Under the pieces are notes generated by a model. It made no database searches and was not told the origin of the DNA. It saw only the letters and a program-made list of their open reading frames with translations. Shown one piece after another: positions 27,557-38,401 of a stretch of DNA of 64,000 nucleotides; position 1 is the stretch's first letter, and each line of letters starts with the position of its first letter. The stretch is taken from NCBI RefSeq assembly GCF_004027225.2, contig NW_022651115.1, forward strand, positions 27,105-91,104, read 5' to 3'. This DNA comes from Strigops habroptila (Eukaryota; Chordata; Aves; Psittaciformes; Psittacidae). The translations under genes were made by a program, and so were the position numbers.

Positions 27557-29238
27557 ATGGCCGAGCAGATCCAGAAGAAGCTTCAGGGAGAGTTGGAGAA
27601 ATACCAACAACTGCAGAAAGGTACCAAAAACCCTTCATGTGCACCCAAACCCCTTCATGTGCACCCAAAAACCCTTCATCTGCCCCCAAACCCCTTCATC
27701 TGCACCCAAAAACCCTTCATCTGCACCCAAACCCCTTTATCTGCACCCGAAAACCTTCATCTGCCCCCAAACCCTCCCTCTGCACCCCAAAATCACCCCT
27801 CTGCACCCCATAACCCCTCAGAACCCCCCTTCTCCCCCCTTTGCCCCCCAGTCCCCCTTTCCCATGGAGTGCCCATGTCAGTGCCATCACCCCGGGGTGG
27901 GGGGGCCCCTCTGACCCCCTGCTTTTGGGGTGTCCCCCCCCAGACCTGAGCCGGGCCGTGGCGGCGCGGCAGAAGCTGGAGGCTCAACTGACCGAGAACA
28001 ACATCGTGAAGGAGGTGAGAAACCCCCAAACCCCCCTAAAACACCCCAAAACCACCCCAAACCCCCCTAAAACACCCCCAAACCACCCCAAAACCCCCTA
28101 AAACACCCCCAAACCACCCCAAAACCACCTAAAACACCCCCAAAACCTCCTAAACCACCCAAACTCACCCCTAAAACACCCCCAAAACCCTCTAAACACC
28201 CAACCCCCCCAAACACCCCTAAAACACTACTAAACCACCCCTAAACACCCCTAAAACACCCCAACCCCCCCAAACACCCGCAAAACCCCCTAAAACACCA
28301 AAAAACCACCCAAAACCACCCATAAACCATCCCTAAATCCGCTAAAACGCCCCCAAACACCCCTAAAACACCAAAACCCCCCCAAAACACCCCTAAAACA
28401 CTCCTAAAACACCCCTAAACCCCCTAAATCACTCTTAAACTACTCCTAAAACACCCTACACCACCCCAACCCCCCCTAAAAGCCTCCAAAGCACCCCAAA
28501 AGCCCCCAAAACACCCTAAAAACTCCCAAAACTCCTGAAATACCCCCTAAAACACCCCGAAACCCCCCAATACACCCTAAAGCCCCCCCAACACTCCCCA
28601 AAAACCTGCCGAAAAACCCCAACACCCCCTAAAATTCCCCTAAAACCTGGCAAAACCCTTCAAAACCCCCCTAAAGCCCCCTAAAACACCTCAAAAACCC
28701 CCTAAAACACCCCGCAAAACCCCTGAACCACCCCAAAAACCCCTCCTGGCCCCCCCCAGTGCCCAGGAGCTGGAGCTGCTGGATGCCACCAACACCAGCT
28801 TCAAAACACCCCTGAAACCCACCTAAAAGCCCCCAAAAACCCCCAAACCCAGCCCCAAAAATTCCCCAACCCCCCCCAAAAGCCTCTAACCCCCCCAAAC
28901 CCACTCTCGTGCCCCCCAACCCGCAGGAGCTGGAGCTGCTGGACGCCACCAACACCATCTTCAAGCTGATGGGGCCGGTGCTGGTGAAGCAGGAGATGGA
29001 GGAAGCCAAGGGCACGGTGGGGAAGCGCCTGGAGTACATCACCGGGGAGATGTGGGTGCAGGGGGGCGATGGGGGGGGGGGCACCCCCCGACACCCCTGG
29101 ATCCCCCCCGACGTTCCCTGATCCCGCAGCAAACGCTACGAGCAGCAGATGCAGGAGCTGGAGCGACGCTCGGAGCAGCAGCGGGAGACGCTGGGGCGGC
29201 TGCAGCAGGAGCTGCAGAGGGGCCAGGGCAAGGGCTGA
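27557..29238 (+). CDS. PFDN6: Prefoldin subunit 6
   Basis: This is a beta-type subunit of hexameric prefoldin, the cytosolic co-chaperone that hands nascent actin and tubulin to the CCT chaperonin. Coding exons are 27557-27620, 27944-28014, 28927-29051 and 29130-29238 (122 residues; human about 129). The product opens MAEQIQKKLQGELEKYQQLQ and contains KLEAQLTENNIVKE, LELLDATNTIFKLMGPVLVK, GKRLEYITGEIKRYE and a C-terminal coiled coil with SEQQRETLGRLQQELQ, so both coiled-coil arms and the beta-hairpin core are present. The start has a good context (GCCATGG). A truncated copy of exon 3 lies in the intron before it. The gene is divergent from B3GALT4. Confidence 0.96.
28015..28755. repeat. AACCCCCTAAAACACCCC-type minisatellite, PFDN6 intron
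   Basis: A 740-bp C/A-rich array on the coding strand fills most of the intron between PFDN6 exons 2 and 3. It ends at the partial exon duplicate. Confidence 0.93.
28758..28805 (+). pseudogene. Truncated duplicate of PFDN6 exon 3
   Basis: Sequence from GGAGCTGGAGCTGCTGGATG to CACCAGCTTCAA matches the start of the real exon at 28927 with only a few changes (GGA-C to T, ATC to AGC), then runs into C/A repeat. It has a CAG just upstream but no matching donor, so it is probably a non-functional duplicate carried by repeat expansion. Confidence 0.8.
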
Positions 29239-29421
29239 GGGGGGGCCTCTGTGGGGACCCCCCCCATGGGGATCCCCCCTATGAGGACACCCCATTTATG
29301 GGGTCATTTCTGTGGGGACACCCCATTTATGGGGATAGCTCTATAGGGGCACCTCCCTATGGGGACATTTCTATAGGGACACCCCATTTATGGGGACCCC
29401 CCCCAGCCCCTATAATCCTTT

Positions 29422-29427
29422 AATAAA
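29422..29427 (+). terminator. Polyadenylation signal AATAAA, PFDN6
   Basis: A canonical hexamer 184 bp after the PFDN6 stop, followed by a T/G-rich stretch. Confidence 0.85.
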
Positions 29428-29459
29428 GGGTTAAAGCTGTTACTGACATGAGGGGTGTT

Positions 29460-29695
29460 GAGTTGGGGGGGTTGTGAGTGTGGGGACATGTTACATGCGT
29501 GTGGGGACGTGTTACATGCGTGTGGAGACGTGTGGGGACATGTCGTGTATGGGGGGCATGTTACATGTGTGTGGGGACATGTTAGGTGTACGGGGACGTA
29601 TTATGTGTGTGTGGGGACACATCACGTGTGTGTGGGGATGTGTCACGTGTGGGGACGTGTGTGTGCAGGGACAGGCTGGGGTGGGTCACTGGGGG
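29460..29695. repeat. GTGTGGGGACATGTTACATG-type repeat
   Basis: A degenerate tandem array directly downstream of PFDN6. Confidence 0.8.
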
Positions 29696-29714
29696 GGGAC
29701 ACTGCGATGTGCCA

Positions 29715-30515
29715 GCCCCCATGTCCCATATCCCCATGTCCTAGATCCCCATGTCCCACGTCCCATATCCGCATGTTCCCAATCCTAGATCTCCATATCC
29801 CATATCCCCATGTCCCCATATCCTAGATCCCCATATCCTAGATCCCCATATCCACATGTCTGCATATCCTAGATCCCCATGTCCCATGTCCCCATATCCT
29901 AGACCCTATATCCCATGTCCCATATCTGCATGTCCCCATATCCTAGACCCCATATCCCATGTCCCATATCCGCATGTCCCCATATCCTAGATCTCTATAT
30001 CCGCATGTCCCCATATCTTAGACCCCATATCCCATGTCCCATATCTGCATGTCCTCATATCCTAGATCCCCATAGCCACATGTCCCCATATCCACATGTC
30101 CCCATATCCCATATCCCATATCCACATGTCCCCATATCCCATGTCCCATATCCACATGTCCCCATATCCTAGATCCCCATAGCCACATGTCCCCATATCC
30201 GCATGTCCCCATATCCCATGTCCCATATCCACATGTCCCCGTATCCTAGATCCCCATATCCGCATGTCCCCATATCCACATGTCCCCATATCCTAGATCC
30301 CCATATCCTAGATCCCCATATCCACATGTCCCCATATCCCATGTCCCATATCCACATGTCCCCATATCCTAGATCCCCATATCCACATGTCCCCATATCC
30401 CATGTCCCATATCCACATGTCCCCATATCCTAGATCCCCATATCCACATGTCCCCATATCCCATGTCCCATATCCACATGTCCCCATATCCTAGATCCCC
30501 ATGTCCCATATCCCC
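29715..30515. repeat. CCATATCCTAGATCCCCATATCCACATGT-type minisatellite
   Basis: An 800-bp array built from CCATATCC, CTAGATCC and CACATGTC sub-units, with higher-order repeats of about 60 bp (for example 30290-30490). It is intergenic with no gene inside. Confidence 0.95.
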
Positions 30516-30794
30516 ACGTCCAGCCGTGGGTCACCAGCGTTCCCGCAGGGGCTGCCCCGTCCCATGGCCGGGGGGCGCAGGGGGGGGGTGACCCAGCCCC
30601 GGCTCCTCGGCCGCGGGAGCGGGGGCCGCACGGTCGCACCCTCTCGCTTGTGGTGCATCACGAGCTCCTCCGGACCCCCCATTCCTGTGCCCTGGCACTG
30701 GGGAGGGCTGCCTCCCCATCTCCCGCCTGAGCTTCCCTGCTCCGGTTGGAACCCAGCACCCCCCATCCCACCATCCGGTCCCCAGCATCCCTGT

Positions 30795-30870
30795 AGAGCC
30801 GTAGAGCAGTTATGGTTGGGAAGGACCTTGGGATCTCCTTGTTCCAACCCCTCCTCCTCGATCAGGTACC
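30795..30870 (-). mobile_element. Short CR1 3'-end fragment
   Basis: GTTGGGAAGGACCTTGGGAT followed by TCCTTGTTCCAACCCCTCC is the reverse complement of a CR1 3' terminus. Confidence 0.75.
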
Positions 30871-33800
30871 TGAAAGTCCAACCTGCTGCTTCCCTCCCCT
30901 GCGAAAGGGGGAGAAGAACAAGAGAGAAAAGCTCCGTTCTCCACCCGCGTCTCTGTGGGCAAAGAGGCTCATTCCCGAGGCGCTGGGAATGGTGGTGGTG
31001 GCACCATTGCGGAGCTCCCCGCGTGCAGGGGACGCCCAGCACCATCCTTCTGTCCTGGCGCTTGGGCGCTGGAGCAGGGGCCGGACATTGGCACCCTCGG
31101 ACGCGTGCTCCAGGACACCTGAGCACGGTCAGGGCAGGGGCAGGGTACGGATGGGGTTTAGGTGCCACATCCAGGAGGGGTTGCCGTGGTGGTGGCACCA
31201 TCCCAGAGCTCACGTTGTGCAGGTGATGGTGGGAGACCACGTTTGATGCTGGTTTGGAGCCCCACTGATCCCGGTTGAAGGTTTGAGCCAGGCTCAGCTG
31301 CTGTGGGCAGATGAGGAGCACGCGGCGAGCGCCACAACGGTGCCGCCAACACAGCAAAGGTTCGGTAACCACCACACATCAACAGCACAAACCAGCGCCA
31401 AAGGACCCAATAAACCCCAGAGAACTGACCCTGGCGAAGCCCAAGAGCTCAATGAGCAACTTAATGACCCATTGGGCCTCATACAGCCCAGGCAACACCT
31501 ACAACCCCTGGGGCAGGGGTAGGGAGAAGCACCAGGAGGGATAGAAGGGGCAGGATGAGCCACAGCCTCTTCTCTTTCATGTTTAATGTCTGTAGCACAC
31601 AAAGAGAGAAAATGATCGTTTTCTAAGGCTCAAACACCAGCACTTCCTCCAGGACTCCATCTGCTGCCTCAGGAATGGGATAGGGAGGTATCCGTGCAGA
31701 GGTCTCCATGGGTAGGTGATGCTCGGGACCAGCTTTCTGTCCTAGTTCGATGGGCATGGGAGGAGGAGCTGGACGTTGCATTGTTATCAGTGCTCCAGCA
31801 CAGCCGGTGCACCCAGAGGCTGAGCATGGCAATGGGGTTTAAGGTGGCAGACAAGGGTGGATGACCACGGTGCTGGCACCGTTCCGGAGGTCTCCATGTG
31901 TAGGAATGAAGTTGGTGTTTCCATAAGTCCTCATAAACCCACTGGGTTCTTTGTGGTGGGTTTCAGCTCCAGGATGAGCAGTGAGATGAGTGGGAGCAAT
32001 GCGCCCTCACCAGGCACCAGGAGGGTCTCTGAAGCTGTTGGTTGGGTTTGCAGAGGAAGGTGTGCAGGGAGCTGGGTTCATCCTGGGATGAACACTGTGA
32101 GTTGGATTTGGCTTTGCTTTGGGTTTGGTTGGAGTGCTGGGCTCTGCTGATGTCCGTGGGCTTCTCCTTGACTTCTCCACTTGCTGCCTTGAGCCTTCCG
32201 TGTGCTTCTGAGGGAGAGCTTAGTGCTGCCTTCTTCCTTGAGGACTAAGAGCATGGCAGGGAAAGGAGGTGAGGAGAACTGGCAGGGATTTGCGTGCTGC
32301 CCTTAGAGTGGGATGCACAAAGAAAGTTGGCTCTTTTCTGAAGGTCTGAAACCTCTGAGTGATGAGTTTGGCCTGAGGGTACCCAGTGAAGGTGCCCTTC
32401 TTGGAGCAGGGTTTCTCTGTGCCCTGTGCTGTGCTGTGGGTACCAGTAGGTTCTGCGCTTTGCTTGCTATGTTTTAGAGTCTGGTTGTGCTGCCCATTGT
32501 TGGTGTGAATGATGCTTTAGCGCCAGGCAATGCCCAAATGCATGTTGTGTCTTTGTTAAGAGATGCTTTTTGCTTTGCTGAGCGATCCCTGTTCCTTGCA
32601 CTGAAACACGGAGGAGCCGAAACCAACGACATCGGGCTCCGCGCCTGTCGTTGTTGCTAATGGCACTGACTTGCTGGCCCCAAAACCCCTTTTGCTCTAC
32701 CTCTCCTTTAAACAGCCCGTCTATTCTTTGGGCTATGCCTTGCTTAAGCACGCAGCAAGGACATGAGCTGTATCTAACCCTGATTTTGTGTTTCAAAGCA
32801 TCTCATGTGAGCATCCCTGTTGATAAGGAGGGAGAAACAAGCACAGAGCAGACAAATAACAAGATGGAAGGGTCAAAGCAAGTCCGTAGAGGGACTTAGT
32901 CTGAGGCTGAGACCTTTCATGAGTCCTGTGCCTCACCCGCGCTTGGTCTCAGCCCACCTTGGGCCCCCTTGCTCTGTCTGTGGGAGGGGAAACTGAGGCA
33001 CAGAGCTGCTGGGTCATCTCCAGGATGCAAGATCCCTGCTGGTGCAAGCATCAGGCAGACGCCTGTTGGAAACTGCAGCACTTCTAATGAAAGATACTGG
33101 GTGGCAGAGTAGGTCCTTGCTCACGTTGGGCATATATATACCACCAGTATATATATATATATATATACACACCATCTATATACCAGCAGGTATATTCCTG
33201 CAAACCCTTCATTTTGGGTCTTTGGATCAGAGGAAGATTGAGGTTGTGGCCTTTAAAGCCCTGCTCTGGGTCTGTTTCAAGCTCTTCAGCCCTTAGAGCT
33301 TTCCAGTCATCCATGCCTCAGTTTCCCTACCTGTCAACCAGGAAGAACAGCGATTTTCCCTGCTTTCTGGATTTTCCAATTTGGATTTCACCCCTCTCTA
33401 TGTTTCCTTGGAAAGCAGCTCCCGCTGGTAAGTACTAAATAGACCTTTTCAGGCTCGGGTTTGAGCCAGCGGCACAGGCAGCAGCCATTCTGTGCTGCAG
33501 CGAAAGGAGTGTGCTAGGAGCAGTCGGTAGCAGTAGTTTGGTGCTCCCTGATGTTCTGAGGAGCTTTGCTGATGCTGGATTGGATTAGCAAATAGGTTTA
33601 GACCGCTCCAGTGATGCTTTTGCTGGGCTAATGGTGTCAATTCTTGTTTGGTTTCCCTCAGCCTCGTTGCTGCTCTTGTCTGCGTGTGATCATCTGGAGC
33701 AAGATGAGAGGGAAGACTCCTGGAATCCCTTCCATCCTCTCCCTACGTACCAGAAACTTGATCATCTGACAGTAAGTCATATTTATGTGCTTTTGGGCAT

Positions 33801-34807
33801 CATACATAACCTGTAAAACTGCTTTAGTTCCAAGTTACCATCATGTGTTACCGTCACGTATCTGGAAAAGATGGTCATTCCCTCTGCTCCTGCTGAAGTG
33901 TGTTTAGAAGAGATCCCAAGCAAGGATGGCTTTGTCCAAATAACCAGTGTTATTAGTTTGGGACCATTTTATTCACTGGAGAGGCTTCTAAAGAAACGTA
34001 TTGGGAATCTGATGGGAGATGGAAAGGGCTTTGCTGATGTTTATTGGGACTTGAATGCTTGTGGTGGAAGGGGAACAAGAAAGAAGTTGTCACGTAGTTG
34101 CATGAGCTGAAGAAAGTGAGATGGTGCTTAGTAACTTGGAAAGGACTTTGAATCCTTCAAGTTTGTTCTGAAGGAAGTTTCATTGCTCTCTTTGGTTAAA
34201 AGACAGGTTTCTGTCAGCCTGGGAAAAGCATTTCTAAATGTTGAAGGAGCTGGTAACCCCGTGATTTGAAGCGTGGCACCTATCTACCTTCCCTTTCCCA
34301 GCAGTTCATCCGTTTGTTCTGGTCAAGCTTTGCCCTGGGACTTGCAAGCGATGTCCAGAGATGTCCGATCTGCCTCGCAATGATTTCTCTCTGTACTGGA
34401 AATGCAGAGGAGCGGCCGCTGCAGGTTGTAAGGGTTGCACTGGTAAGGCACGTTTTGTCCTGGTCGGTTGGAGGCTGAGTTGGGAGGAGGCAAACAGATG
34501 GAGTGATTGCTCATGAGCAAGAAAAGGGCTGATAACACCTCCTGTTCAAGGAGCTGCAAACAAGCTGAGGAATGGGGTTTTTTGATGGCAGATCCTTGTG
34601 TTGCTTTGGGTTTGATGCTGTGTTGTTTGAGGCTTCCTCTACTCTAGTTCTAGCTCTTTCCACAGAGCACACGGTGTAATGAAACGTGAAGGCTTGTGCT
34701 CTTTCCTAAACTGTTTAAATGACTTACTTAACATTGGATTTTACTGAGTGTGTCAGGACTGGAGACACACCATGAGGGAGAAATAGACTGGAATAGGAAG
34801 GAATAGA
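30871..34807. other. Intergenic sequence, no gene recognised
   Basis: About 3.9 kb of more balanced base composition. It holds a degenerate element present three times (GTGGTGGCACCATTGCGGAG near 30997, GTGGTGGCACCATCCCAGAG near 31187, GGTGCTGGCACCGTTCCGGA near 31879), an inverted pair GGGGAAACTGAGGCA / TGCCTCAGTTTCCC (about 32990 and 33314), and a short TA tract. The open frames are short and show no conserved domain I recognise. The roughly 60 bp before 34808 may be part of the retroviral insertion but does not match the other LTR. Confidence 0.6.
33128..33195. repeat. (TA)n tract with flanking inverted TATATACC
   Basis: CATATATATACCACCAG, a run of about eleven TA, then CTATATACCAGCAGGTATAT. 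It is a simple AT microsatellite able to extrude a hairpin. Confidence 0.85.
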
Positions 34808-35082
34808 CCTGCCCACGACCACCAGGAGGCACTGCGCAAGCGCAGAACATATGGAAATGACTTTTGTACTCATTATAATACGAAGCGGGGATAGGTCATG
34901 AATATGTATCAGCATAGTGGGAAAGGTGATGCATATGTAATACTTTACAGGATAAATTGTGAGCACGTTGTAACGGTCTTCGGAACCAGATTTGGGTGCG
35001 TACCCCTGGTTCCCGGGGCCTCGAAATAAAGCACCACATATAACCTCCTTAGAGTGGTTATGTGTTCTTCTCTCGGCTAACA
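34808..35082 (+). repeat. 5' LTR, U3-truncated
   Basis: Matches 39828-40102 at every position I compared, including an AATAAA at 35025-35030 and the terminal GGCTAACA. The first roughly 328 bp of the LTR present on the 3' side are absent. The left junction passes directly into unrelated sequence (AATAGACCTGCC). Confidence 0.93.
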
Positions 35083-35478
35083 GTTTTGGCGATTCTGGTG
35101 GGACCTCGCGGGCATTGCTGAGGCGGCTCGCGCATCGATCCAGCTCCAGCCGGCACCGAGTGATTCTCGGGGAGCCATCGACCGCGACCGACCTCCGGTG
35201 CTCTCGACGGACCAACGGCATTGGTAAGAGACGGTGCTTTATTATTTGATATTGGTACCATTTCCTGGTCTGGTAAAAGCCTGCCTGTTAGACACGGCGA
35301 AAGCTGTGCGTGGTTGGGCAACAGAGCTCCAAAGGAAAGCCTAGGCGCCGTCCGTCAGGCAGTGGCGAAAGCCCTGCAGGTTCAGCAACAGCGGTCTGGT
35401 CTGGTAAATTGGTTCGGTATATTTTTATATTTTGTAATTTAGTTTGTCTGTATTTGTCTGTATTTAAATAAGCTCAGA
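35083..35478 (+). other. Retroviral leader with primer-binding-site-like sequence
   Basis: TGGCGATTCTGGTGGGAC at 35087-35104 begins four bases after the LTR end with the TGG expected of a tRNA 3'-CCA complement. I cannot assign the tRNA with confidence. The rest is non-coding leader before the gag ATG. Confidence 0.6.
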
Positions 35479-35884
35479 ATGCCACCGATACCAAAGTCGT
35501 CGCCGTTAGGGTGTATTTTGAGTCATTGGAAGGAGGGACGGTTTGGACAAGAGACGCAAAAAGGGAAATTGATTGATTACTGTGATGTGTGGTGGATGCA
35601 ATATAAATTAGAGGATCAAGTCCGCTGGCCGGAGAATGGAACTTTAGATTATGATACGATTATGCAATTAATGTTATTTTGTAAACGGGAAGGAAAATGG
35701 GACGAGGTCCCATATGTGGAACTGTTCTTTATGTTAAGAGACAACGATGAATGGAGAAAGGCGTGTGGAATAATGGTTGTTAGTGCAAAATCGAGTGAAC
35801 AATGTAAAGGCTGTGTGGGTGAGAAGAAATGTATGGGATGCATGGCTGTGAATAATGTTTTGCTTTCCGGACCTTGTGGAGAAG
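35479..35884 (+). pseudogene. gag remnant (matrix-like N-terminus only)
   Basis: An ATG-initiated frame of about 135 viral-looking codons contains a Trp-rich, charged helical pattern (LSHWKEGRF, DYCDVWWMQY, REGKWDEVPYVELFF) of the type found in gammaretrovirus-related bird ERVs; that family link is from memory. Capsid and nucleocapsid motifs are absent. The frame runs on into the GC-rich block and stops at 36087. Confidence 0.7.
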
Positions 35885-36431
35885 GTACGGCGCGGCAGGA
35901 GGAACGGGGCGACTTTCAGGGCGCAGCCTTTACCGGCGGCAGCCCCCCACCTTGCCGCCCAGTCCCGCCGTGCTCCGCCGGGACACGCGGTGGCGGGTGC
36001 GCCCAGGGACACGCCGCCGGGATGGAAAAACGCCCGAGCGGCTGCGGCGCGGTGAAGTCCCGCGACCGGTTTGCATTTTCCCATTGAAAGCGCCGGGGAT
36101 GCCCGGTGTTGCCGGTGGGGAAGAGGGGAGGTAAACACAGAGGCGACCGCGGCGCGGGAGGCGCCGTCCGGCGGTGTGACAATCGCCCGCCGGTGTTGCA
36201 TCAGTCTGCGCCCCGCTATCGGGGCGGGGGGGGATGTGTCGGGAGGGCGCGGCGGTGCCGGTAGCTCCGCCGTGTCCGCGGCGTTCGGAGCGGGCCGTGG
36301 CAGCGGCAGCGCTCACGTCCCGTGCCCCGTCCCACACACACCGCGCCCCCCCCCCAACCCCGCCGCGGGTCCCACCTTTGTCCGCGCGCGCCCCCCCCGC
36401 CCCGCGCGCCTGGGCCACGTGACGTGGGTAT
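35885..36431 (+). other. CpG-rich segment of apparently non-retroviral origin inside the ERV
   Basis: About 550 bp with dense CpG, in sharp contrast to the AT-rich viral sequence on both sides. It has CpG-island character (multiple GCGC/CCGCGG, GCCACGTGACGT near 36412) and no recognisable gag, protease or RT coding. Viral pol sequence resumes at AAG 36432 (KVSREKAQ). No open frame inside resembles a known protein. Borders are estimates, good to about 10 bp. Confidence 0.75.
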
Positions 36432-37958
36432 AAGGTTTCGAGGGAGAAAGCCCAGATTGCCTGCACTACTGTAATGTATTTGGGCTGTGAAATCTCCCAG
36501 GGACAACGGAGGTTGGGAATTGATCGTATTTGTGCTATTCCAGAGCCTCGGAATTTACATGAACTGAGAACATTCCTTGGAATGGCGGGTTGGTGCAGGT
36601 TATGGATATCGGACTATGCACTGATAGCTAAACCTTTATATGAGGCACAGAAATCTCAGACCTTCGTTTGGGAAGGGTCCCAAAAGGAAGCTTTTAAAAA
36701 GCTAAAAGAAGCGTTAATAAAAGCACCCGCCCTGGGATTACCGGATTTAACCAAGGACTTCCAGCTGTTTGTGCACGAGAGACAGAGATTGGCATTGGGA
36801 GTCCTGACGCAGAGACTGGGAAGCTGGAAGCGACCAGTGGGATACTTCTCCAAACAGCTGGATCTGGTAAGTGCTGGATGGCCATCGTGCCTACGAGCAG
36901 TAGCAGCAACAGTGACATTAATACAAGAAGCAAGAAAATTGACCTTAGGAAAACATATTGATGTATATGTGCCACACATGGTAATGACTGTTTTAGAACA
37001 AAAAGGGGGGTACTGGCTATCCCCAAGTCGGATGATGAAATACCAGGCGGTATTAACTGAACAAGATGATGTGACTCTAAAGACAACTAACCTGTTGAAC
37101 CCAGCAGCTTTTCTAGGTACAAATACAGAGGACGGCATATTAGAACACGATTGTGGGGAGACGATTGAATATACATATGCGACGAGGGCTGATTTGAAGG
37201 ATGCCTCACTTGAGCAACCTGATGAGGAACTTTTTACTGATGGAAGCAGTTTTGTGGAAGGTGGGGTCCGTTATGCTGGATATGCAGTAACCACACAAAA
37301 CGCCCTAATAGAAGCAAAAGCTCTGCCCCCAGGGACTTCAGCACAACGGGCAGAGATAATAGCTCTCACCAGAGCTTTAGAACTGAGCAAAGGGAAGCGG
37401 GTAAATATATGGACAGATTTGAAATATGCATTCGGTGTGGTCCATATACACGGAGCTCTATGGAAGGAACGAGGGCTCCTGTCCTCACAAGGGACAAACA
37501 TAAAATACCAAGAGGAAATTCTGAATTTAATAACTGCTGTGCAATTACCAGAACAGGTGGCTATCATGCACTGTAAAGCGCATCAAGGAGGAAATTCTAA
37601 GATAGCCGAAGGAAATACATTTGCGGATCGGATGGCTAGACGAATTGCACGACAGGTACAGACTGTTATGGCCCTGGTACCAACAAAGGTGAGCCCATTA
37701 CAGAATTATATGAACAAAAAACCAGGATATTCAGAAGAAGATGTTAAATTGGCTGAATTAGTAAAGGCTCGATTGAACTCGGAAGGATGGTACGTAACCA
37801 CTACTGGACAAGTGGTGGTACCACCTGCCATCATGCGGACAATTTTACAAACCGAACATCAAAAATGTCATTGGGGGGGCAGAGGCATTGGTAACATATT
37901 TAAAACGAGGAATGATCTCTACACGGATGTTAACAATGGCAAAATCCATAGGATCTAA
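36432..37958 (+). pseudogene. pol remnant: RT thumb/connection, RNase H, start of integrase
   Basis: The frame is open from 36432 to a stop at 37956-37958. It begins in the RT thumb/connection (YLGCEISQGQRRLG, LRTFLGMAGWCRLW), so the RT catalytic YXDD region is missing. RNase H follows with its acidic residues visible (FTDGSSF, AEIIALTRALELS, WTDLKYAFGV, NTFADRMAR). The zinc-binding start of integrase (EHQKCHW) then breaks off. It is a pseudogene, not an active polymerase. Confidence 0.88.
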
Positions 37959-37984
37959 ATGTGAAATTTGTTTAAAAAAACAAT

Positions 37985-38398
37985 CCAGTAGTCAAGAGGA
38001 AAGTAGAAATGGGACATATCAGAGTAGGTATGGAGCCGGGTGACTATTGGCAAATTGATTTTGTGGAATTACCCAAGACACAGGGATACCGATACTTGTT
38101 AGTAGGGGTTGACACTTTTTCTGGATGGCCAGAAGCCTCTCCCTGTCGCACCAATCACGCTAAGGAAACAGTGAAATGGTTGTTGAAAGAGATCATCCCT
38201 AGATTCGGAGTCCCGTTGGGTATATCATCAGATAGAGGACCGCATTTTACAGCAACTATAGTTCAGGAAGTCAGTGAACTGTTAGGAATATCCTGGAATC
38301 TTCATACCCCATGGAGGCCACAGTCCAGTGGACAGGTGGAAAAGATGAATCAAACAATTAAACACATCTTGGTGTCTCAGGTGGACAGGGAAATATAA
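37985..38398 (+). pseudogene. Integrase catalytic-core remnant
   Basis: After a frame break the integrase core appears: the first Asp in YWQIDFVEL, the second in SSDRGPHF and the Glu in GQVEKMNQ. The catalytic triad residues are thus recognisable, but the zinc-finger domain lies in another frame and the C-terminal domain is deleted at about 38395, where env sequence begins. Confidence 0.85.
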
Positions 38399-38401
38399 TA
38401 T

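Noticed and set aside
33871-34110. 79-codon frame beginning MVIPSAPAEV in the spacer before the ERV
   Set aside because: No conserved motif, no splice context, and frames of this length are expected in balanced-composition DNA.
35479-36087. 202-codon frame as an intact viral protein
   Set aside because: Only the first ~135 codons look like gag; the rest is the GC-rich block read through by chance.
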